NCBI RefSeq assembly: GCF_026262505.1
Contig: NC_067207.1
Span: forward strand, 14,042,082 to 14,106,081
Direction of reading: 5' to 3'
Source: Trichomonas vaginalis G3
Taxonomy: Eukaryota; Parabasalia; Trichomonadida; Trichomonadidae
Length of the DNA: 64,000 nucleotides
The translations under genes and the position numbers were made by a program. Positions 18,967 to 28,179 of the stretch are shown one piece after another (positions within the stretch are counted from its first letter, which is position 1; the number at the start of each line of letters is the position of its first letter). Under the pieces are notes generated by a model, which was not told the origin of the DNA, did not search any database, and was given only the letters and a program-made list of their open reading frames with translations.

Positions 18967-19989
18967 TTACTCACAATATTTTTGTACAAAACGACCCCAA
19001 ACTTTTAACTTCTTTTCTGCAGTTTCTAATGCTGTCTTAGCGAGTTCATATTCTCTAAATTCTCTCTTTAAATCTTCTTGTTCCCATTGGTCTAGTTCGT
19101 ATGGAGAATCTCTATAACCATAACATATCTCACGTTCATGTTCTAATTGTTTTTCGCGCATTTTTCTAACTTCTTCTTCAAACAAATGTTTGGCATTCTC
19201 TACTGTATCTTCGAGTTCTTCTTCATCTAATTTCTCATGAACTTTCTTGTCTATGGAGTCCATAATATCTTTGACATAAAATGCATACTTTACAGAGCAC
19301 CATTCAGCAACAAAATGAACGAGGTCAGGATGTATGTATTTAAGAATGATATCACCAAATGATTTAGGATAATCATCGAACGCCTGAAATGCTAACAAAT
19401 CATTTACCGGAATAATCGTATCAAAAGTGACATCAACTTCTTCATTTGCTTTCTTGAAAACTTCTGAAGGGTCAATATATTTACCACATACTGAGTTATC
19501 ATATTTTTGAACATTATTATATAACGAATGAACAAACTTTTTAACTTTCCTTTCTGATTTTGGTTTATATGTTGCAAATGCGAAAGATTCACGGGCGCAA
19601 TCCATCTGAAGATAACCGGCATCACCTCTTTCGGTTTCTACTTCTAATTGTTTAAAGCTTTGATTTGATGATTTGTAACCAACGAATAAACGCATGCATT
19701 TAAAAGCGGCATCACATGTGAAAGCTTTATTTGAAACTAGAGTTGCTTTAACTTTGCGTTTAATATATGTGTCACCTAATTGGTTCACATCATGAGCTGG
19801 ATTTGTAATTCTTAAATGAGTTTGTTTATCATCAAAATATGGAGCATCAGAGTCATAGCATGAACTTTCAAGTTCTCTATAATATCTTCTACCGTCATTC
19901 TTTGCGAATATTTCATTTATCTTTTCGAATGAATGAAACACATTTCCATTAATCGGTTTAGTGTTTGGCACCAAATAGTTAGTCGTCAT
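18967..19989 (-). CDS. Mosaic protein: capsid-like N-terminal part and KilA-N-like C-terminal part
   Basis: This 340-residue ORF starts at an ATAAATG. Residues about 60-230 contain LRLFVGYKSSNQ, ERGDAGYLQ, a RESFAF segment, VHSLYNNV and NDLLAFQAFDDYP. To my reading these resemble the first jelly-roll of Polinton-type major capsid proteins in trichomonads. From about residue 230, IHPDLVHFVAEWCSVKYAFYV matches the end of a KilA-N domain, followed by a charged coiled coil. KilA-N proteins bind DNA in large DNA viruses. The combination looks like a mosaic of two element genes. The KilA-N portion recurs as a fragment near 58440-58560. Confidence 0.55.
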   Translation of the reverse strand: MTTNYLVPNTKPINGNVFHSFEKINEIFAKNDGRRYYRELESSCYDSDAPYFDDKQTHLRITNPAHDVNQLGDTYIKRKVKATLVSNKAFTCDAAFKCMRLFVGYKSSNQSFKQLEVETERGDAGYLQMDCARESFAFATYKPKSERKVKKFVHSLYNNVQKYDNSVCGKYIDPSEVFKKANEEVDVTFDTIIPVNDLLAFQAFDDYPKSFGDIILKYIHPDLVHFVAEWCSVKYAFYVKDIMDSIDKKVHEKLDEEELEDTVENAKHLFEEEVRKMREKQLEHEREICYGYRDSPYELDQWEQEDLKREFREYELAKTALETAEKKLKVWGRFVQKYCE

Positions 19990-20058
19990 TTATTAATAAA
20001 TAAAAAATCAAAATTAAAAGATGAAAATGAATTTTTAATTTTAATGAAATAATCAACT

Positions 20059-20273
20059 ATGGCTGCAGGTATATTTAAGAAACTGTGGGATAGAGTAAAA
20101 AGAGGAGCGAGTAAAGTTTGGGAAACATTGAAGAAGGGGCAAATTGGATATTTAAGAATAAAGAAGCAATTAGTGACGTTGCTGAATCAATAACACCAAA
20201 AGCTGCCCCAATAAGAGAAGTTTTAAATAAAGGAGAAAAAGTTTATCAAAGACTACAACCGATACTAAGATAA
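20059..20273 (+). pseudogene. Small amphipathic protein related to the one at 20345-20569, looks broken
   Basis: The first residues (MAAGIFKKLWDRVKRGAS) closely match the start of the neighbouring minus-strand protein (MAAGFFKKLWDGIKKAAG), so the two are paralogues in divergent copies. Only the N-terminal amphipathic helix is shared. The gene looks broken, with about one break. A doublet hairpin follows at 20286-20316. Confidence 0.45.
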
Positions 20274-20285
20274 AAATAATTTTAA

Positions 20286-20316
20286 GCCGCTAAGCGGCGA
20301 GATGATCCATAGGATC
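20286..20316. terminator. Doublet hairpin between convergent small genes
   Basis: GCCGC-TAA-GCGGC is followed six bases later by GATCC-ATA-GGATC. It lies between two convergent amphipathic-protein genes, so a transcript-end role is possible, but the same motif family occurs elsewhere in other contexts. Confidence 0.5.
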
Positions 20317-20344
20317 TCATATTTATTTTTCCACTATCTACCTC

Positions 20345-20569
20345 CTATTTATTAAGTATTCCTTCAGCTATTCCACCAACTGCGTTACCTGCTTGTGCTC
20401 CCATCGCCGGATTACCTGCTTTAGTACCTAATACTCCACCTATGATAGTTCCTGCCGTTTTCGCTACTGGTGCCAAAAAGTTTGCAACGGGTTTAATAAT
20501 CTTTTTATAAACCCAACCCGCAGCTTTCTTAATTCCATCCCATAATTTTTTAAAGAATCCTGCCGCCAT
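20345..20569 (-). CDS. Amphipathic, glycine-rich small protein, possible virion membrane-active peptide
   Basis: The start is set at MAAGFFKKLWDG (20569) because the paralogue at 20059 begins at the same residue; an upstream ATG is possible. The N-terminal 25 residues form an amphipathic Lys/Trp helix. The rest is Gly/Ala-rich and hydrophobic (TAGTIIGGVLGTKAG, GNAVGGIAEGIL), like a membrane-inserting peptide. Small proteins of this build are common in non-enveloped DNA viruses; no homology can be proven by eye. Confidence 0.5.
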   Translation of the reverse strand: MAAGFFKKLWDGIKKAAGWVYKKIIKPVANFLAPVAKTAGTIIGGVLGTKAGNPAMGAQAGNAVGGIAEGILNK

Positions 20570-20636
20570 TTCTGATTTAATATTAATTAAAAAAATATAT
20601 TTCATCACTTATATTCTAATTTTTATTTAATGATAA

Positions 20637-21005
20637 ATGAAACCGATTTTAAAAATAAATGAAACAGAGGAGGAAGAAATAAATGAAAGTGAAAATGTTC
20701 AACAAAAAATAAACGTTGTTAAACCAATTACTGAAATAAAAATTTTTTCATCTGTTGAAGAATTTAATGACTATTATGCTAATAATAAAAAATTATTTGA
20801 AGAATTGACAACGTGTAAATTGAATAAAATGTTTAAAGTTGATGGATTCAAAATTTCAAAAATAAAAGGAGTGGTTAGTTTGAAATCTATTCCTCAATCA
20901 AGAATCACCTCATTAATGAAAATTAATGATTTAACAAAAAGAATAGAAGAGATTGAAGAAAGAATGAATCAAATAATTGATTTCATAAATTCAAATAATC
21001 ATTAG
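20637..21005 (+). CDS. Coiled-coil protein, 122 aa, unknown
   Basis: The protein starts at a GATAAATG. It is acidic at the N-terminus (NETEEEEINESENVQQ) with a C-terminal coiled coil (NDLTKRIEEIEERMNQIIDFI). It converges with the next gene with only four bases between the stops. A structural or adaptor role is plausible; no family recognised. Confidence 0.5.
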   Translation: MKPILKINETEEEEINESENVQQKINVVKPITEIKIFSSVEEFNDYYANNKKLFEELTTCKLNKMFKVDGFKISKIKGVVSLKSIPQSRITSLMKINDLTKRIEEIEERMNQIIDFINSNNH

Positions 21006-21009
21006 TTTC

Positions 21010-21483
21010 TTAAAGTTCTATGTTGAACTCATCAAATTCTTCTTCTTCATTACCATTACCTTTAGCGAGTTTATTTACTCTTTCAACTTTATCTTTTGAT
21101 AGTCTATCGTTTAATTTTTTCTGAAGTTTTTCGTTACCAAGTTCTAAAATTTTACACGGATGATATTTAAACCCGTTAAATTCTTTTTCCTCAGTTTTAA
21201 TCATTAATCTACAAAGAACTTTAGTGAGGTGGTTTTGTTGTTTAAACCATTTATCCTTAATATTTGTTATAAATTCAATATCCGGAATTAATTCCCAAAT
21301 TTTTGAATTTTCGATTAATTTACCATCAAATGCAAAAGCAATAGGTTTAATATTAAACTTACCTTTATAAAATAAACTTTGTATGTAATCATCAAAATAA
21401 ACGTCTACTTGTTTAAACTGGGTGAGAATTGGTGAAAGTTTATCCATTAATTGATTTACAGTCACGAATTTAGAGCTGTTCAT
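21010..21483 (-). CDS. Unknown protein, 157 aa
   Basis: The start follows TTCGTAAGAA, identical to the upstream sequence of the 106-residue gene at 15525, which supports this start and hints at shared control. The protein is mixed alpha/beta with a basic centre and an acidic tail (GNGNEEEEFDEFNIEL). No motif recognised. Confidence 0.5.
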   Translation of the reverse strand: MNSSKFVTVNQLMDKLSPILTQFKQVDVYFDDYIQSLFYKGKFNIKPIAFAFDGKLIENSKIWELIPDIEFITNIKDKWFKQQNHLTKVLCRLMIKTEEKEFNGFKYHPCKILELGNEKLQKKLNDRLSKDKVERVNKLAKGNGNEEEEFDEFNIEL

Positions 21484-21584
21484 TTCTTACGAATTAAAAA
21501 AATAAATTATTCAAAAATGTAAGACATGAATTTTTAAAGTTTATTTTTAAAAAATTTTTTTATTTCATTATGGTAGTGAATCTT

Positions 21585-22175
21585 TCATTCATGAAAATAA
21601 TTATTTCTAATTTCTTTTATTCTCTCGTACATACTAGATTTGAAGAATTCGGAACTTTTACCATAATCTCCTAAATGTTTTCTTATCCCTAACATGTGCC
21701 AGTTATTATATGAAACTGAATAAACTTTATTTTTATCTTTACACCTTTCATCACTTCCAATATATTTATATCTCAGTTTTGATTTAGCATTTTCATATTC
21801 ATTAGCGTTTAATAATTCACAGTCTTCCTTTTTAAATTGATGTTTAAGATATTCAGGATTTAATACTCTACGTTTATATGCTCCTAACTTAGTTCTAAAG
21901 GTTTTTCTACAAAATTTAGGAATTCCATCCTCTTTAATGTCATCAATGATTTCCATTTCATTATTTTCAATTTCTTCTTCTCGTTTATGAGGTCTTTGAT
22001 TATGACTCCATTGATTCCATGAAATTAAATATTCTTTATCATTATATTTATACCTCATTAGCTTATTTTGGCTTTCATATTCATTTAATAATTCACAATC
22101 TTCATTTTTAAATTGAAGTTTAACCCATTCAGGATTTAAACAATGTTTAATTAATCGCGGAATATCTGACATCAT
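21585..22175 (-). CDS. Protein with two related repeats, 196 aa
   Basis: The protein contains the same module twice (about residues 14-68 and 106-170): LNPEW/YxKxQFKxEDCELLN, then KLxYKY, then a strand pair ending SWNQW or SYNNW and a basic turn. Modules with this rhythm (helix, CELL, Y-K-Y, WNxW) occur beside nucleases and DNA-binding domains in giant viruses, where they may bind DNA; that comparison is from memory and tentative. Two adjacent ATGs are possible starts. A TATATATAG box lies just upstream. Confidence 0.45.
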   Translation of the reverse strand: MMSDIPRLIKHCLNPEWVKLQFKNEDCELLNEYESQNKLMRYKYNDKEYLISWNQWSHNQRPHKREEEIENNEMEIIDDIKEDGIPKFCRKTFRTKLGAYKRRVLNPEYLKHQFKKEDCELLNANEYENAKSKLRYKYIGSDERCKDKNKVYSVSYNNWHMLGIRKHLGDYGKSSEFFKSSMYERIKEIRNNYFHE

Positions 22176-22604
22176 CTATATATAGGAGGGGGGCACAAAC
22201 CCGCCCAGTGAGGTGAAGTGAAAAGTGACAAGTGTACATGTCAGAAATGTAAAGTGTCAGATTTAAAACAAAAAATGGATTAATTTATTATTATATGATA
22301 GAGAGATTTGGTAAGTTAATATCAAATTTGTAAGTAAGGGAAAAAAAAGTAAGAAAGAAAGAAAAAATTTTTAAAAAATAAAAAGCCACTCGCTTCGCTC
22401 GCGGTTGACAAAAAGAACAAATTCGAAAAATAATTGTATGAAATTACGAAACTAAGCCGCGAGCGAAGCGAGCGGCTTAAGAAAAGAACAGATTCGAAAA
22501 AAGATTGTACGAAACTACTAAACTGAGCCGCGAGCGAAGCGAGCGGCTTAAGTAAACAACATATTTCAGATTATCGATACTAAAAATTTTTTTATTTTAT
22601 TACA
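22176..22604. repeat. Edge of virus-like element with three large GC hairpins
   Basis: No gene. At about 22384-22408, 22454-22480 and 22526-22550 the word CGAGCGAAGCGAG recurs inside stems of the GCCGC...GCGGC type. The second and third are separated by a repeated stretch beginning TAAG-AAAGAACA-ATTCG, so they form a 70-base tandem pattern. It ends at the MULE terminus. Confidence 0.6.
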
Positions 22605-25010
22605 TTTTTTTTGCATTTTTTTAAAGCTTCTTAACTTAAATCATGGAATGTCTCAAAGACAAAAGTAGCATACAGCATGTAAAGCTAAAGAAAGATAATC
22701 ATAATTAATACCTTAATTTTTAGTATTACGCATTTTTAGGTGCAAAATTTAAAAACATTCTAATACAATAGAGCAGTTTCCAAAAGTAGCATACAGCATG
22801 TAAAGCTAAAGAAAAATAATCATAATTAATACCTTTAAAGTTTAAAATCTTGATTTTTTTTAAAATCAAATATTTATAACTTTAATACATACAGCTTAAA
22901 CCTTATACTTGTTTTCTCTTGTGAGAAAGCAATCTTACAAAGCTAACAATCCTAAAAAATAAAGAATTAAAATTTAATAATTTAATCTAAAATTAAAATC
23001 AAAATTAAATAAAATGAGTTCTTTGTAATAATACTTTCAAGGTAGGATATATTTTAGTGGGATCTATTGAGTCATCACTAACAGCATTGAGCAATCTATT
23101 GAGCATTGAAATACTCTCGATTTTTCTTTGTCTTTTTACATCAATTTCTGCGTTAGTTGCTTTTTCCATGATCCTAATAACACGGTCATCTGCTGGATTT
23201 TGATCAATTTTGAGTTTGATAACGAAAGATGGTATCACTTTTGTATAAATTTATATAATAACATCATCAATTCTGAGATTTTTTCGATCAGGAAAATAGT
23301 CATGTTTGAGTGTTCTAAAATGAGCTTCGGCAATATTGTTAGTTGCGTCGCCTTCACGCCTGTCACGAGCAATCCATCTTGATATGTTGTAACGCCATTG
23401 TCTGTTAAAGTATTGAGATGCTGTTGGATCTGTGTCGAGCAACTCCAGAACTTGATCATAGGCAGCATTTGCTTCTTCCTCATGTTCTGCATCTAATTTG
23501 AAGACTAAATCCTTCATCAAATTATAGAATTGTTCAAATTTTTCTTGAGAAGAAAACTTATTTGATTTGCGAAGAATTGCACGAAGAACATGTACTCCGC
23601 ACCAAAGTATTTGAGCTTGTGGAATGCTTTCTTCTATTGCTTGAGCTATCTGTGGAGCACAGTCCATGCTAATGTATTCTGGCTCAATTGTTACCCATCT
23701 GAGATAGGCGCACACGCAAACTTGAATGTTTTGATAAGTGTCTGGTTGACAAAAGAAATATAAAAAAGGGAAAATGTGAAAATCTTTGATTTTGCCAGTA
23801 AATGCATACAATGGAATGTTTGATCGCAACAATTTATAGGTGCTGTCTATATGAAATGTCTTGATACTATGCGCATAAGCTTTGCCTTCAAAAGGCGCGT
23901 AATAGAAACACATATTATTGTCTGAGACTTCAAATGCAATGAGATCATCTGGAGATTCTTCTTGTACTGTCTGAACAAAGATTTGCAATGACACAACATC
24001 GTCAGGAGAATATCTAGTTTGAAGAGCATGTATTCTCTCTGCAAATCGTTTGATTGCACGTGGTTTTTGAGCGTACATCTCTGGAATGGACGGACCTGTA
24101 AGAGGAATTTCAAGATCTTTGAATGCATTTAGCTGTGCTATCGCTCTTTGATTGTCATCTGTTTGGAAGTAATGTTCTAAATATTTGCGATAAAAGACAG
24201 ACGAATATTGACTTTTGTCATTTGGGGCGGAATGATCATGTTCTTCAACTATTTTGATTAGTTTGTATTTATTTTGATCCAAGATTGCAACATTAAAATG
24301 TGCAGGACATTTTGGATATTTGCAGTGGAATGAAATCTGAGATCTTTCTTTCCTGACACGTTCACAATATCCATACTGTGCTTGTATTTCTTGTTTAACT
24401 CCAAATTTACAAAGATCCATAACAGTAAAGATAGTTTCTTCTTCTAATTCCATTTGAAATTGAAATGAAAATTAAAAATTCAGAAATTTGAATAGATTTG
24501 GTCTGTAATTAAATGAGAATAGCAGTTTGTTCGTCATTGTTTGAGGCAAGAGTATTATAGGAATATTATATGATGGATTTGAGTTGCATATAAAGAGTGC
24601 AAAAGGATAAAGAGAGAAATTTTGTTAGATTAAATTATTAAATTTTAATTCTTTATTTTTTAGGATTGTTAGCTTTGTAAGATTGCTTTCTCACAAGAGA
24701 AAACAAGTATAAGGTTTAAGCTGTATGTATTAAAGTTATAAATATTTGATTTTAAAAAAAATCAAGATTTTAAACTTTAAAGGTATTAATTATGATTATC
24801 TTTCTTTAGCTTTACATGCTGTATGCTACTTTTGGAAACTGCTCTATTGTATTAGAATGTTTTTAAATTTTGCACCTAAAAATGCGTAATACTAAAAATT
24901 AAGGTATTAATTATGATTATCTTTCTTTAGCTTTACATGCTGTATGCTACTTTTGTCTTTGAGACATTCCATGATTTAAGTTAAGAAGCTTTAAAAAAAA
25001 TGCAAAAAAA
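22605..25010. mobile_element. MULE DNA transposon (MULE-1) with about 385-bp terminal inverted repeats
   Basis: The left end (22605-22990) and right end (24625-25010) are near-perfect inverted repeats starting in a T-run and TTTTTTTGCATTTT. Each arm contains two direct copies of a block with AAAGTAGCATACAGCATG and TAATCATAATTAATACCT. Long inverted ends and a Mutator-like transposase define the family. I could not find a convincing 8-11 base target duplication because both flanks are A/T runs. The arms still match almost base for base, so the insertion is fairly young. Confidence 0.9.
23005..24453 (-). pseudogene. MULE transposase (MULE-1), one in-frame stop
   Basis: This is a Mutator-like element transposase on the minus strand. 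The N-terminus has a zinc-binding motif with Cys44, Cys49, His72 and His74. The catalytic core has FHIDSTYKLL (first Asp), ISMDCAPQIAQAI (second Asp) and ILWCGVHVLRA (the usual C-x2-H). A later NNIAEAHF holds the candidate third acidic residue. A TAA at 23251-23253 stands where the related protein at 49389-51071 has a Glu codon (DDFVVE-LYT there, DDVII-stop-IYT here), after which the same frame continues to 23005. One base change would explain it, so this copy probably cannot make full-length enzyme unless stop read-through occurs. Confidence 0.9.
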
Positions 25011-25441
25011 TTGAATACTTTACTGGCTGGGCAAATTTGTCGCCGCCCCTATATATAGCTTCTTTTATAAAAGATAAAAAAATAAATTATTTTAAAATTA
25101 ATGTTAATTTTTTAATGATTTATAAATAAATATATTTTAATGCATCGTCTATATATAGATGTAACAAAAAAAGTCACTAAACCCGTCCGCATATACTACT
25201 AATTATATATTGACTTAATATTAACATATTCTTATGGAAATACTGAACAATCATCCTTACAAGGAAATCTTATATAAGCAATGAAATTTGAGAGTTTTTA
25301 TGAGAAATGAAATCTAAATTTCAGAAAAATACCTAATAATTTATTGATTCCAGTATAAAACAGATATTTTTTATAAGAGTTAGTCATGATGGTGATTAAA
25401 AATTAAACAATATTTATGGTAAATACAAACAAATTTTTATT
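25011..25441. other. AT-rich spacer between MULE-1 and host gene block
   Basis: No gene. The first 45 bases (CTGGCTGGGCAAATTTG...TATATATAG) resemble the reverse complement of 22185-22220, beside the last virus-like gene, so they may be an old remnant of that element on the far side of the MULE. The rest is featureless AT-rich DNA. Confidence 0.35.
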
Positions 25442-27298
25442 CTAAGTTTGGTCAAGAGGGGACATTGTATCTGTCTCACTCATTATCTTATTTTCTGCAT
25501 TTCTCTTTCTGTGGTACCTAAATTCGAAGACAGTAGCGATCACAAATCCGATTGGAATCAAAACAAAAACAAATGAATCAATCCAATAGGCTTTGTAGCC
25601 CATGTCGCGTCCGAACTTGAACCAAACACAGTATCCGCCGCAAAGCAAAACAATATCTATCAAAATATCAATAATTATCTTATAAAATTTGAAATTTCTT
25701 CTGACAATGATCATAGCAACGTCCAGCATGACTACAAACACTGATGCGTGGTAGAACATGGTAACGCACAATGAAAAAACGTCAAAATTCGTTTTTCCGT
25801 CGACAACAATTCCCCAAGTCCAAATCATTGATATTTTTCCTTGCGTTTTGTAGATCATTGTCGGTAAAAAGAATGGCCATATGAAAAAGAAAGTCAAAAG
25901 GCATCTATACCATATGCATGTCTTCTTAACAACGTTTCCAATCTTGATTGGTCCGAAAAGAATGCAGGAAAGGTATGTTTTGATGCCAGCTTTGAACCAG
26001 AATGATACAAGGATAGGAACTAAGTAAACGTAAAGGAAAATTGCCGCTAAAATTATCCACCACATTTGGACATTGAGAGCGCGCTTTTCTCTGAATGGTC
26101 CGGCTTGTTCTCCGACGTAAAATTCGCAGTAGTAGTCTAAATCTCCTGAAATTGTAATGTTATTCTTGCCATTTTCGAATTCTGCGTCAAGGGAGTACAA
26201 TGCGACGTTTTCTTTGATGAATCTCTGAAAAGTAAGTGTTCCTTTAGCTGATCCGGACACCATGAACTGTTTTTCCCTTGAATTCGAAAAAGATAAAACT
26301 CTGATTGGGATTTTCTTGGTATTTAGTACAGTTTTCTGGGATTTTGTGGGTCCTGGAGATGTAAGTATTGCATAATCTTTGGAGTTATTCAAGACTTGGA
26401 ACTCATAATTGACATATCCATGGTCAACTGTAAGGATATTGAAGCCCGGAACGATCTTTAGGGGTGTTGATGTGAATTCAACGTAGTTCTGCTTGTTATG
26501 CTTCACTTCTGGCTGTAATGGATGGGTATGACCAGTTAAATGAGCAACAACGTTATGTTTCTTGAGTAATGACTTAAAGGTTTCTTTTGATTCGGTTTTT
26601 GCATTGAAATTCATGACAGTTTCTTGTGGAAAATGACTAACTACGATAGTAAATTTTTCATTGTCACTTTTTTCTAACTGAGATTTTAATGCTTCAATCA
26701 TTTTAGATTTATAGACTGGCGCGAAGAAATGCGGTCCATGGCCTGTAGGGAAATCTTGTGGCTGAAAGCCTACTACTCTCAGTCCATTGTATGTTTTCGA
26801 GAAAGAGTAAAAGGAAGACGCTGAAAAAGTGTTTGTAAATTTTGCGGCATATTCGTTTTCCGAGAATGATGCAATTCCCCACATATCGTGGTTTCCAAGG
26901 ACTTCAAAGAGCAAGCCTCTATCAATACCTGAAGCATTGATGGCTCTCTCGTAGCCCTGCCAATGTACAAGCGTTGGTTCTGAGTATGTCGGGAGTTTGC
27001 AGCCAACATAGTTGTCCGTGATGTCGCCACTTAAAATCACGGCGTCTGGACTTATTTTCTGGGAAATAATCGAAAGAGTTGTTTGCAGGCGACTCTCTGT
27101 CTCATAGCACGGTGATACATGTGTATCGGAAAGGTGTACAATGAAATTTGGGTTTGTCGTGAGATTATATTGCGTTGGAGTGCTTTCTAGAGGGATGATT
27201 CCTGAATTAGATGTTGTAATATGTATGCCTATTACTAATAGTAAAATTATTATGAATACAAGTGGATAGAATACGAATGAAATTATCCTTTTCCACAT
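25442..27298 (-). CDS. TMEM62-like membrane-bound calcineurin-type phosphoesterase
   Basis: The protein has 618 residues. A signal anchor lies at about residues 9-28. A metallophosphoesterase domain follows, with all expected metal-binding motifs: D58-x-H60 (SDTH), GD 91-92, GNHD 135-138, H222 (SHFP) and GHTH 256-259. A beta-rich linker leads to at least five C-terminal membrane segments (from about residue 415). This is the layout of the eukaryotic TMEM62 family, whose substrate is not established. The catalytic domain should face the lumen or cell exterior. Single-copy host gene, no intron, apparently intact; it is divergent from the PH-domain gene. Confidence 0.85.
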   Translation of the reverse strand: MWKRIISFVFYPLVFIIILLLVIGIHITTSNSGIIPLESTPTQYNLTTNPNFIVHLSDTHVSPCYETESRLQTTLSIISQKISPDAVILSGDITDNYVGCKLPTYSEPTLVHWQGYERAINASGIDRGLLFEVLGNHDMWGIASFSENEYAAKFTNTFSASSFYSFSKTYNGLRVVGFQPQDFPTGHGPHFFAPVYKSKMIEALKSQLEKSDNEKFTIVVSHFPQETVMNFNAKTESKETFKSLLKKHNVVAHLTGHTHPLQPEVKHNKQNYVEFTSTPLKIVPGFNILTVDHGYVNYEFQVLNNSKDYAILTSPGPTKSQKTVLNTKKIPIRVLSFSNSREKQFMVSGSAKGTLTFQRFIKENVALYSLDAEFENGKNNITISGDLDYYCEFYVGEQAGPFREKRALNVQMWWIILAAIFLYVYLVPILVSFWFKAGIKTYLSCILFGPIKIGNVVKKTCIWYRCLLTFFFIWPFFLPTMIYKTQGKISMIWTWGIVVDGKTNFDVFSLCVTMFYHASVFVVMLDVAMIIVRRNFKFYKIIIDILIDIVLLCGGYCVWFKFGRDMGYKAYWIDSFVFVLIPIGFVIATVFEFRYHRKRNAENKIMSETDTMSPLDQT

Positions 27299-27855
27299 TT
27301 GAATATTAATTTGACACGTTTTATACTGATCTTATTTCAGAATATATGTGTGAATATAGTCCGAATTTCAAATTTTATAATCTCAGAAAAATGGAAAATT
27401 CTGGTTGTTGAGTCAGTCCAGAAAATCTCATTTGGACGGTAATTTAAATGAACTTATCTAGTGTTGATATGATATATCACTTTTATGATGTTCTATTCCT
27501 TGATTGCTTCATTGTTTTGCAAGAATCTGATCTGAAACCTAAAAATAGCGATGTCATTATCAATTATTGTCTATTGTTGCTTTAATAGTATCGGAAATTA
27601 AGATTTTTATTGAATATCCATTGTTGAATTTCATAAAAGTTGAAAGGTTTATAAAAAATTTTGTATCAAGTGTGACTAACACTATAAATAAGATGTTAAT
27701 ATTATAATTTGTTAGAATTCTGATTTCATTGTAAATTTTCATAAAAATTTGAAAATCGGGCGATCCTATTTGGACATAAGAATAACCAAAATTTTATGTT
27801 GTATTGAAAATCTGAAATTCAATATGATATCAAATTGAATCATAAAATTTGATAG
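27299..27855. other. Divergent intergenic region
   Basis: 557 bases between two host genes read in opposite directions, AT-rich, with no further ORF of note. It must hold both promoters; a TCATA initiator-like motif at 27840-27844 serves the PH-domain gene. Confidence 0.5.
27840..27844 (+). promoter_or_regulatory. Initiator-like element for the PH-domain gene
   Basis: TCATA fits the Trichomonas initiator consensus TCA(+1)Y(T/A). Its A lies 14 bases before the ATG, within the usual very short 5' leader of trichomonad genes. Confidence 0.55.
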
Positions 27856-28179
27856 ATGGCTGAAGCTTGTTTCCAGATAATTAAAACTGGATGGGCAGTT
27901 AAACTTGGCCAACGTGTAAAATCATGGAAAAGAAGATGGTTTGTTCTTCTTGGAAATGGACATTTAAGATATTTCGTAGACAAATCAACGTACATTGAGC
28001 AAGGCTGCATGATTTTAACAAAAAATACATGCATAACAGTTTCATGCGCTACCTCATCCGGCGTTCCTATTAACATTGTAAACAAAAAAAGAACGTTAAT
28101 CATGACATGTGAAACTCATGCAGAAGCAGAGGACTGGTATAACAAATTAAAGGATGTCTGCGATACTCTTGAAAAATGA
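27856..28179 (+). CDS. Single pleckstrin-homology domain protein
   Basis: The 107-residue protein consists almost entirely of one PH domain: the first strands carry GWAVKLGQRVKSWKRRWFVLLG with the classic K-x-W-K-x-RWFVL signature, and the C-terminal helix has the invariant Trp (AEAEDWYNKLKDV). PH domains bind phosphoinositides or proteins, so this is a small cytosolic membrane-targeting adaptor. Basic residues in the first loop (K-R-K) are compatible with lipid binding. The gene is intact, intronless, and starts 14 bases after an initiator-like TCATA. Confidence 0.9.
   Translation: MAEACFQIIKTGWAVKLGQRVKSWKRRWFVLLGNGHLRYFVDKSTYIEQGCMILTKNTCITVSCATSSGVPINIVNKKRTLIMTCETHAEAEDWYNKLKDVCDTLEK

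Larger units (their letters stand above)
14125..22604. mobile_element. Second virus-like element: Polinton-like virus/virophage type
   Basis: This is an element of about 8.5 kb with different gene content and more AT-rich codon use: rve integrase, primase-SF3 helicase, capsid-like/KilA-N mosaic protein, small amphipathic proteins and unknown genes. The use of primase-helicase rather than a family B polymerase resembles Polinton-like viruses and virophages. It is cut on the left by the Polinton end at 14124 and on the right by the MULE at about 22605, so neither native end is certain. Most genes look whole; perhaps two breaks are visible. Confidence 0.7.

Noticed and set aside
22590-25025. Target duplication of MULE-1
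   Set aside because: Flanks are A/T runs and no exact 8-11 base match could be shown.
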